Assembly (NCBI RefSeq): GCF_001293525.1
Contig: NZ_BBYR01000065.1
Location: 1-64,000 of the forward strand
Source: Pseudideonella sakaiensis
Lineage (GTDB): Bacteria > Pseudomonadota > Gammaproteobacteria > Burkholderiales > Burkholderiaceae_C
Direction of reading: 5' to 3'
DNA: 64,000 nucleotides
The stretch's first letter is position 1; each line of letters begins with the position of its first letter. Below the pieces are notes generated by a model. That model searched no databases and was not told the DNA's origin. It was given only the letters and a program-made list of their open reading frames with translations. Shown piece after piece: positions 16,828 through 23,700 of the stretch. The position numbers and the translations under genes were made by a program.

Positions 16828-17826
16828 TCACTTCACGCCATAGGTCGCGAGCAGCTTGCGCGAGACCTCCAGTTCCGACTGCAGGAAGGGTTGCGCGCGG
16901 GCCAGCGGCAGGAAGCTGTCGGGCAGCGCGAGCTGCTGCTCGATGAACTGGCGGTACTCGGGGCTGGCGACGAAGCGCTCGATCGAGCGCGACAGCGCCT
17001 GCAGGCGCTGCGTATCGGTGCCGCTGCGCACCAGCAGCGCCCGCACCTGCGGCAGCAGGATCTCGTAGCCCAGTTCACGCGAGACCGGCACGTCCGCGAA
17101 CGGCGCGGCCAGGCGCTGCTCGGCGAAGAACAGGATCGGCTTGAGCTGGCCGGCATCCAGGAAGCCGCGCAGGTCGCCGGCCTGTTCGTACAGCAGGTCG
17201 ACGTGGCCGCCGACGACCGCCGCATAACGCTCGCCGGGCTTGGTGTAGGGCACGCCGACCAGGCTCAGCCCGCGGCTGGCGAGGTAGCGCACCGTCAGGT
17301 CGTCGGCGGTGTTCGGGCCGGTGATCGCCACCGTGACCGAGCCGGGCTTGGCCTGCAGCGCCTTCACCACGTCGTCCCAGGACTTGTAGCGGCCGCCGGG
17401 CGGCAGGAACAGGCCCGAGGGCTGGCGCACCAGCACCGCCAGCGCCGTCGTCTCGGCGATCCGGAAGGTCGGCGCCGGCGACGCGGCCATCATCAGGCTG
17501 TCGCCGGTCAGCACGGCCAGTGCATGGCCGTCGGCGGGCAGCTGGGCCAGCCGCCCGAGGCCGATCATGCCGGAGGCGCCCGCCAGGTTGCTGACCGGCA
17601 CCGGGGTCTTCAGGTCGGTCTCCAGCCAGCGCCCGACGATGCGGCCGAGCACGTCGGCGCCGCCGCCGGGGCCCCAGGGCACGATCATCTCGATCGGGCG
17701 GGACGGGTAGCGTTCCTGCGCCCCGGCCAGCGGGCAGAGGCCAGCGGCCAGCCCGAGCGCCAGGCCGGCGCGCGCGACGAGGCGGCGTTGCAGGGAGGAA
17801 GGGGCGTGGTTGCGCTGGCGGGTCAT
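16828..17826 (-). CDS. Bug-family periplasmic receptor (second copy)
   Basis: A 332-aa TctC/Bug-family solute-binding protein. Its basic N-terminus and hydrophobic segment to about residue 36 (PLAGAQ) form a signal peptide; the mature start YPSRPIEMIVPWGPGGGADV is the family signature. The later loop, VPYTKPGERYAAVVGG, is less canonical than in the other two Bug proteins of the window, so the ligand is probably different. It follows the enolase-superfamily gene by 48 bp and is the last gene of that operon. No TctA/TctB genes are near. Confidence 0.88.
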   Translation of the reverse strand: MTRQRNHAPSSLQRRLVARAGLALGLAAGLCPLAGAQERYPSRPIEMIVPWGPGGGADVLGRIVGRWLETDLKTPVPVSNLAGASGMIGLGRLAQLPADGHALAVLTGDSLMMAASPAPTFRIAETTALAVLVRQPSGLFLPPGGRYKSWDDVVKALQAKPGSVTVAITGPNTADDLTVRYLASRGLSLVGVPYTKPGERYAAVVGGHVDLLYEQAGDLRGFLDAGQLKPILFFAEQRLAAPFADVPVSRELGYEILLPQVRALLVRSGTDTQRLQALSRSIERFVASPEYRQFIEQQLALPDSFLPLARAQPFLQSELEVSRKLLATYGVK

Positions 17827-17874
17827 CGGAGTCTCCTCGGGGGTCGGGGTCCGGGGGCGGGTGCCCCGGCGGGT

Positions 17875-19002
17875 TCAGTGCGCCGGTCCGCGGCGCCGCG
17901 GGGCCTCGTGCCGCTGCAGGGCCTGCTGCTGCACGGCGTCCGGGTCGAGGGCGGGCCGCCAGCCGGGGGGTAGCACCAGGGCCCCGCCCTCCAGGCGCGG
18001 CGGATCGGCGAGCAGCGGCCGACGCAGCTTCAGCCAGCCGTTCATCTCGCCGGCGTTGTCGAGCCGGCCGGCGGCCACGCAGGCCTCCATCCAGCAGCCC
18101 ACGTCGGCGGCCACGCCGTTGCCGAGCACCGCCCGCAGGCCGTGCGACCGGATGCGGTCCATCGCCGTGCCGAGGGCGTCCAGCCCGGCGAACTTGACCA
18201 GCTTGACCTTCAGCCAGGCCGCGAGCCGCTCGCGCGCGGCGCGGTCGATGTCGTCCAGGCCGTAGATCGATTCGTCCAGCATCAGCGGCACGCGCGACGC
18301 GGCCGCGGCCCGGGCGTGACCGGCCCAGTCGGCGGCGGCGCAGGGCTGCTCGAACAGCTCGATGCCCTGCGGATCGAGCGCTGCGAGCAGCGCGGCCGCC
18401 GCGTCGGGCGCAAAGGCCTGGTTCGCGTCGATGCGGATCAGCGCGCGGCCGTCGACCAGGCGCTGGATCCAGCGCAGCCGGGCCAGGTCGCCGCCCCCGG
18501 CCAGCCCGACCTTCACCTTGACGGTGCGGAAGCCCTGCGCCAGCAGGGCCTCGAACTCGTCGGCTGCGCGCGCCGGGTCGTCGGCGTTGAGCAGCGCGAG
18601 CAGCGGCACGCGCAAGCCCTCGGCGTGGCCGGCCAGCGCCGGGTGGCCGGCGAGCATGTCGAGCGCGGTGCGCCAGGCCGTGGCCGCGAAGGGGCGGCCC
18701 GCGAAGCGCCGCGCCACCGCGTCGACGAGCGCCGAGGCCGAGCGGCCGATGGCGGCATCGGCCACGAGGCAGGCCAGCGGCCAGGCCTCGTCGAGCGACT
18801 CCTCGCCATAGCCGGGCAGGAAGGTCGCTTCGCCGAAGCCGCTGCGTCCCTCGGCATCGCGCAGCTCGACCAGCAGCGTGTCGAAGGCCGGCAGGTCGCC
18901 GAAGGCCAGGCGGTAGGGCCGGTGCAGCGGCAGCCGCAGCCGGTGCAGCGTGACCGCCGCGATCGCCGGGCCCGGCGGTGCCGGCTCAGATCTCGCCGTC
19001 AC
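17875..19002 (-). CDS. Enolase-superfamily enzyme of the muconate-lactonizing subgroup
   Basis: A 375-aa enzyme with the (beta/alpha)8 enolase-superfamily layout. The catalytic K-x-K pair is Lys162 and Lys164 (TVKVKVG), metal ligands sit in RIDANQ, FEQP and LDES, and the second-side lysine is in VKLVKFAG. This set is typical of the muconate cycloisomerase subgroup (cycloisomerases, dipeptide epimerases, o-succinylbenzoate synthase). The exact reaction cannot be chosen; the proline- and arginine-rich C-terminal tail is unusual. It overlaps the SDR gene by 17 bp and precedes a Bug receptor, so the operon imports and isomerises or oxidises some organic acid under the divergent LysR regulator. 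Confidence 0.85.
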   Translation of the reverse strand: MTARSEPAPPGPAIAAVTLHRLRLPLHRPYRLAFGDLPAFDTLLVELRDAEGRSGFGEATFLPGYGEESLDEAWPLACLVADAAIGRSASALVDAVARRFAGRPFAATAWRTALDMLAGHPALAGHAEGLRVPLLALLNADDPARAADEFEALLAQGFRTVKVKVGLAGGGDLARLRWIQRLVDGRALIRIDANQAFAPDAAAALLAALDPQGIELFEQPCAAADWAGHARAAAASRVPLMLDESIYGLDDIDRAARERLAAWLKVKLVKFAGLDALGTAMDRIRSHGLRAVLGNGVAADVGCWMEACVAAGRLDNAGEMNGWLKLRRPLLADPPRLEGGALVLPPGWRPALDPDAVQQQALQRHEAPRRRGPAH

Positions 19003-19750
19003 GGGCGCGCCCGATCAGCCAGCCGCCTTCGACCGCGATCTCCGAACCGGTGATGTAGTCCGACTCGTCCGACGCGAGGAAGACCGCCGCGTGCGCGATG
19101 TCCTCGGCCCGGCCCCAGCGGCCGACCACCGTCTCGCGTCCCCAGTCGACCTCGTCGCTGCTGGCGGCCGCCTCGTTCATCGGCGTGGCGATCGAGCCCG
19201 GCGAGATCGCGGTGACGTTGATGCCGCTGCCCCGCAGGTCCATCGCGAGCGCACGCGTCAGCCCCATCACGCCCGCCTTGGCCGCGCAGTACGCCACGCG
19301 ATCGGGCCGGCCGGTGTGCGCGGCGATCGACGCGATGTTGACGATGCGCCCCTTGCGGCGCGTCTGCATGTCGGGCACCACGGCCTGGGCGCAGAAGAAG
19401 TGCCCGCCGAGGTTGATGTCCAGCATGCGGTGCCAGTCCTCCTCGGTGTGCTCGAGGAAGCCCTTGATGCAGCGCGAGCCGGCGTTGTTGACCAGCACGT
19501 CGATACGGCCGAAGCGCGCGATCACCGCCTCGGCCATGGCCTGGGCCTGCGCGCGGCGGGTGACGTCGACCGTCACCGCCAGCCCGCGCCCGCCCTGCGC
19601 CTCGAGCAGCGCCGCGGTCTCCGCCGCTGCCTCGGCGCGGATGTCCGCCACCGCGACCGCCGCCCCCTCGCGCACGAAGGCCAGCGCGATCGCCCGGCCC
19701 ATGCCGCTGCCCGCTCCCGTGACGATCGCCACCTTGTCTTTCAGTCGCAC
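18986..19750 (-). CDS. Short-chain dehydrogenase/reductase
   Basis: A 254-aa classical SDR: nucleotide-binding TGAGSGMG at about residue 12, NNAG, catalytic Ser in NIASIA, YCAAK as the Tyr-Lys pair, and a C-terminal GSEIAVEGGW. The start is a GTG at 19750 with GGAG seven bases upstream; conserved sequence starts within three codons. It is the first gene of a three-gene operon (SDR, enolase-superfamily enzyme, Bug receptor) and faces a LysR gene 106 bp away. It probably oxidises a hydroxyl in the same substrate, using NAD(P). Confidence 0.88.
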   Translation of the reverse strand: MRLKDKVAIVTGAGSGMGRAIALAFVREGAAVAVADIRAEAAAETAALLEAQGGRGLAVTVDVTRRAQAQAMAEAVIARFGRIDVLVNNAGSRCIKGFLEHTEEDWHRMLDINLGGHFFCAQAVVPDMQTRRKGRIVNIASIAAHTGRPDRVAYCAAKAGVMGLTRALAMDLRGSGINVTAISPGSIATPMNEAAASSDEVDWGRETVVGRWGRAEDIAHAAVFLASDESDYITGSEIAVEGGWLIGRARDGEI

Positions 19751-19856
19751 CGCAGTTCTCCTTGACTCGATGCGCTTCACTGTAGGCCGCGAGCGACTGC
19801 AGGAATCGTGTATTTTCGGAACATGAACATCACGAATCCTGAGCATCGGGGTGCGC

Positions 19857-20747
19857 ATGGGCATCCGTGAGCTGCGCGCGCTGGTGGCGGTGGCCGAGCG
19901 CGGCACGCTGGCCGCGGCCGGCGACGCGCTGTTCCTGAGCACGCCGGCGATCAGCGCCCAGCTGGCCAAGCTCGAGCAGGCGCTGGGCGCGGAGCTGTTC
20001 GACCGCACGCGCAAGCCGGCCCGGCTGACCCAGTCCGGCCAGGCGGTGCTGGCCCGCGCACGCGAGGTGATCGACCTTTACGACCGGCTGGCCGAGTCGA
20101 TCTCCGAGCCGGCGGAGCTGACGGGCAGCTTCGTGCTGGGCTCGATCCCGACCGCGCTGACCAGCGTGATCCCGAAGGCGCTGCTCGCGCTGCGCAGCGC
20201 GCACCCGCGGCTGCAGGTGCGCATCCACCACGGGCTCTCGCCCTCCTTCGTCGAGATGCTGCGCCAGGGCGACGTCGATGCGGCCATCACCAGCGAGCCG
20301 CGCGAGCCGGCGCCCGACCTCGTCTGGGACGCCTTCGCGGACGAGCCCGTGCTGGTGATCGCGCCGCAGGACGCGCGCGGCGACAGCGACGAGGCCCTGC
20401 TGCGCGACTACCCCTACATCCGCTTCAACCGGCACTTCTGGGTCAGCCGGCGCATCGAGGAGGCGCTGGCGAACCGGCGCATCGTGCTGCGCGAGAGCAT
20501 GGAGCTGGACTCGCTGGAGGCGATCGCGCTGATGGTGCGGCACGGGCTGGGCGTGTCCATCGTCCCGGTCAGCCACGCCGGCTTCCTGCGCTTCCACCGG
20601 CTGCGCGCCCTGCCCTTCGGCCGCCCGCCGATGGCCCGCGCGATCGGCCTGGCGCAGCGGCCGGGCGGCCCCAAGCGCCGACTCGCGGCCGCGCTGCTGG
20701 CCGCGCTGCAGCAGGCCGCGCGCGCGGGCCGGCAGAAGCTGCCCTGA
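19857..20747 (+). CDS. LysR-family transcriptional regulator
   Basis: A 296-aa LysR protein. The N-terminal winged helix (residues 1-60) includes STPAISAQLAKLEQALGAELFDR, and a periplasmic-binding-protein-like effector domain follows. The ATG at 19857 has GGGG five bases upstream; a GTG two codons earlier is possible. It is divergent from the SDR/enolase-superfamily/Bug operon and most likely regulates it in response to the substrate. The intergenic stretch 19751-19856 is relatively AT-rich around 19808-19835 and is where the operator would lie. Confidence 0.88.
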   Translation: MGIRELRALVAVAERGTLAAAGDALFLSTPAISAQLAKLEQALGAELFDRTRKPARLTQSGQAVLARAREVIDLYDRLAESISEPAELTGSFVLGSIPTALTSVIPKALLALRSAHPRLQVRIHHGLSPSFVEMLRQGDVDAAITSEPREPAPDLVWDAFADEPVLVIAPQDARGDSDEALLRDYPYIRFNRHFWVSRRIEEALANRRIVLRESMELDSLEAIALMVRHGLGVSIVPVSHAGFLRFHRLRALPFGRPPMARAIGLAQRPGGPKRRLAAALLAALQQAARAGRQKLP

Positions 20748-20766
20748 CGGGCGGGGCGGCGCGCCC

Positions 20767-21522
20767 TCAGTGGCCGCAGGCCGGGCCGCCGGCCAGGGCC
20801 ACCGCGTCGGCGCCGGCCGCGTGGCGCAGGCGCGCCGAGTCGTCGTGCACCGCCTCCCACACGGCCTCGGCCACGTCCTGCGGCTGCGTGAACGCGGTCA
20901 CCTTCGCGAGCGACCCGAGCATCGTCTGTGCGAAGGCCGCATAGGCCGGCGGCACGAGCCCCGCCATGCGCTGCTGTCCATTGGCCGTGAAGCGGGTGCC
21001 CGGGCCGTAGCCCGGCTCGACGAGCTTGACCCTCAGGCCCACCGCGCGCAGCTCGTGCTCGACCGACGCGGTGTAGCCCTCGACGGCCGCCTTGCTCGCG
21101 GTGTAGACCGACACCAGCGGCATCGGCGCGAGCGTGGCACTGGACGTGACGTTGACGATCCGGCCCGCACCGCGCGCCCGCATCGCCGGGATCACGGCCC
21201 GGCACATCGCGATCACGCCGAAGGTGTTGGTCTCGAAGACCTCGCGCACGGTGGCCATCGGCGTGGCCTCGGCCGCGCCGAACAGACCGATGCCCGCGTT
21301 GTTCACCAGCACGTCGATCGGCCCGGCCTCGGCCACCGCGGCGGCGATGCTGGCGGGCTCGCCGACGTCCAGCGCGACGAGGCGCAGGCGATCGGACGCC
21401 GGCAGGAGGGCGGGGTCCGGCCGGCGCATCGTGGCGACGACGCTCCAGCCGCGGGCGTGGAACAGGCGGGCCGTCTCGAGGCCGTAGCCCGAGGAACAAC
21501 CGGTGATCAGGATCGTGGGCAT
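20767..21522 (-). CDS. Short-chain dehydrogenase/reductase
   Basis: A 251-aa classical SDR with TGCSSGYG at the N-terminus, NNAGIG, the catalytic Ser region NVTSSAT, and the YTASK Tyr-Lys pair. GGAG eight bases upstream fixes the ATG at 21522. It is divergent from the AraC-family gene across 110 bp and convergent with the LysR gene (19-bp gap). The pattern of a lone SDR beside an AraC regulator is common; the regulator probably controls it. The substrate is unknown. Confidence 0.87.
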   Translation of the reverse strand: MPTILITGCSSGYGLETARLFHARGWSVVATMRRPDPALLPASDRLRLVALDVGEPASIAAAVAEAGPIDVLVNNAGIGLFGAAEATPMATVREVFETNTFGVIAMCRAVIPAMRARGAGRIVNVTSSATLAPMPLVSVYTASKAAVEGYTASVEHELRAVGLRVKLVEPGYGPGTRFTANGQQRMAGLVPPAYAAFAQTMLGSLAKVTAFTQPQDVAEAVWEAVHDDSARLRHAAGADAVALAGGPACGH

Positions 21523-21632
21523 GGTGCGTTCTCCGCTGAGGTGGTTTGACGACGGGGAAACGATAGGCGCCATGGGCCGGACTTTCCATCATCATCCGTA
21601 CTGTTTTCTTTAGCCATCGTCCTGATCCCGCC

Positions 21633-22592
21633 ATGGCCGACCCGCTGACCGACGTGGTGCGACTGCTCCAGCCCCAGGCCGTCTTCGCGAACCGCATCGC
21701 CGGCCGCGGCGACTGGGCCGTGCGCTACGCGGCCTACGGCGAGCCCAGCTTCTGCATCCTGCTCGACGGCGGCTGCCGCTTGGCCGTGGACGGGCAGGCG
21801 CCCGTCCTGGTGCAGGCCGGCGACTTCGTGCTGCTGCCGAAGACGCCGCCCTTCACCTTGTCGGGTGGCCGCCCCGTCCCCGAACAGCCGATGGATCCGC
21901 ACCGGGCGGCCGGCGCCGCGGGCGAACTCCGCTACGGCGAGCCCGGCGGCCGGCCCGACATGCGCGCGATCGGCGGGGCCTTCCACTTCGACGGGGCGGA
22001 CCACGGGCTGCTGGTCGCGCTGCTCCCCGACGTCGTGCACGTGCGTGGTTCGAGGCGCCTGCGGCAGCTGGTCCGGATGCTCGGCGAGGAGGTCCGGGCC
22101 GAGCAGCCGGGCCGCGACGTCGTGCTGGCCTGGCTGGTGGACCTGATGCTCGTCGAGGCGATGCGTTCGGTCAGCAGCGCCGCCGCACCGCCCGGACTGC
22201 TGCGCGGCCTCGGCGACGAGCGCATCGCCCGGGCCCTGCACGCGATGCACGCGCAGGTGGCCCACCCCTGGACGCTGCAGGCGCTGGCCGACGCAGCCGC
22301 GCTGTCGCGCTCCGCCTTCTTCGAGCGTTTCCGGCGCGTCGTCGGGGTGGCGCCGATGGCCTACCTGCTCGCCTGGCGCATGGCTTTGGCGAAGGACGCG
22401 CTGCGGCACGAGGGCGCCGCCGTCGCCGAGCTGGCCGGCCGGGTGGGCTATGGCTCGGCCAGCAGCTTCAGCGTCGCCTTCCAGCGCCACGTCGGCCAGT
22501 CCCCGGGCCGGTTTGCCCGCGGGGCCGGCGGCGGGGCAGCGTCGCCGCGCGGGACCAGCGGACCGGCCGGCGAGCGACGGCCGGGGCGCTGA
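21633..22592 (+). CDS. AraC-family transcriptional regulator (cupin_6 type)
   Basis: A 319-aa regulator with an N-terminal cupin-like sensor domain (residues 1-180, resembling the AraC_binding/cupin_6 type of Proteobacteria) and two helix-turn-helix motifs at about residues 215-300 (LQALADAAALSRSAFFERF and VAELAGRVGYGSASSFSVAF). The last 25 residues are a glycine- and arginine-rich tail. It is divergent from the SDR gene at 20767-21522, its likely target. Confidence 0.88.
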   Translation: MADPLTDVVRLLQPQAVFANRIAGRGDWAVRYAAYGEPSFCILLDGGCRLAVDGQAPVLVQAGDFVLLPKTPPFTLSGGRPVPEQPMDPHRAAGAAGELRYGEPGGRPDMRAIGGAFHFDGADHGLLVALLPDVVHVRGSRRLRQLVRMLGEEVRAEQPGRDVVLAWLVDLMLVEAMRSVSSAAAPPGLLRGLGDERIARALHAMHAQVAHPWTLQALADAAALSRSAFFERFRRVVGVAPMAYLLAWRMALAKDALRHEGAAVAELAGRVGYGSASSFSVAFQRHVGQSPGRFARGAGGGAASPRGTSGPAGERRPGR

Positions 22593-22677
22593 GCCGCCGG
22601 CGCGTGGCCGCCGCCGCCGGGTACTCCGCCGCCTGGCCCGGCCGTGCCAGGCGCCGCGCGCTGCCGCGCGGCCCCGC

Positions 22678-23601
22678 TCAGGCCGGGCCGGTGTCCTCGG
22701 TGCAGTGCGCCAGGAAGGCTCGAGCCGCCCGGCCGAGGTGCTTGTCGCGGTGGGTGACGATGGCCAGCCGCCGCTCGGCGGCCGGCAGGCGGGTGCGCAG
22801 CTCGACCAGCTCGCCCTGGGCCAGCGCCCCGGCCACTGCATGGCGCGACAGGCATCCCAGGCCGACGCCGCGCGCGACCAGGCGCTTGATGGCCTCCGAG
22901 CTGCCGAGCTCGAAGGCGACGCGGATCTCGCCCAGGTGCTCGAGCAGCCAGCGGTCGGCCGCGTCGCGCGTGCCGGAGCCGCGCTCGCGCAGCACCCACT
23001 CGGCCTGGCGCAGCTGGCGCAGGCCGGCCGGGGCGCCGGCCAGTGGGTGGTCGGGCGCGGCGACGATGACGAGCTCGTCGCTGCGCCAGCCGCGCAGGCG
23101 CAGCTCGGGGTGGGTCAGCGCGCCCTCGATGAAGCCGAGGTCGACCTCGAAGCGCGCGACCGCATCGACCACCTCGGCGCTGTTGGCGATCTGCAGCCGC
23201 ACCGGGCTGGCCGGGTGGCGGCGCGTCCACGCGGCGACCAGGTCGGGCAGCAGGTACTCGCCGATCGTGAAGCTCGCCGCCAGGCGCAGCGGCGCGGCGT
23301 GCTCGCCGCTGAAGAGGGCCTGCAGGTCGCCCGCCTCGTCGAGCAGCGCCGCGGCGCGGCCGAGCAGCGCATGCCCGTTCTCGTTGAGCAGCAGGCGGCG
23401 GCCGACGCGGTCGAACAGCTGCACGCCGAGCACCGCCTCCAGCTCGGCCAGCGTGGCGCTGGCGGCCGACTGCGAGCGCGAGACGCGCTCGGCCGCCGCG
23501 CGCGTCGAGCCGGCGCGCGCGGTGGCGACGAAGACCTCCAGCTGGCGCAGGCTCAGGCGCAGCCGGCTGCCGGCCGACTGATCGGTTTTTCCATTCGACA
23601 T
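22678..23601 (-). CDS. LysR-family regulator, divergent from soeABC
   Basis: A 307-aa LysR protein whose winged helix begins unusually late, at about residue 15 (LSLRQLEVFVATARAGSTRAAAE), after a polar extension. The effector domain has an ASFTIGEYLLP start similar to CysL/CbbR-type regulators. It is divergent from the sulfite dehydrogenase operon across 99 bp and is therefore its probable activator. Sulfite or another sulfur or sulfonate metabolite would be a sensible effector, but this is inference. Confidence 0.87.
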   Translation of the reverse strand: MSNGKTDQSAGSRLRLSLRQLEVFVATARAGSTRAAAERVSRSQSAASATLAELEAVLGVQLFDRVGRRLLLNENGHALLGRAAALLDEAGDLQALFSGEHAAPLRLAASFTIGEYLLPDLVAAWTRRHPASPVRLQIANSAEVVDAVARFEVDLGFIEGALTHPELRLRGWRSDELVIVAAPDHPLAGAPAGLRQLRQAEWVLRERGSGTRDAADRWLLEHLGEIRVAFELGSSEAIKRLVARGVGLGCLSRHAVAGALAQGELVELRTRLPAAERRLAIVTHRDKHLGRAARAFLAHCTEDTGPA

Positions 23602-23700
23602 GAACTGAATTCCGACACCGGGACACTCAGCCGAAGCCTAGCATCCCGCGTGAGCGCCCCCGGGCCCCCGGGCGGCGACGACACAGACAGGAGACGCCGC

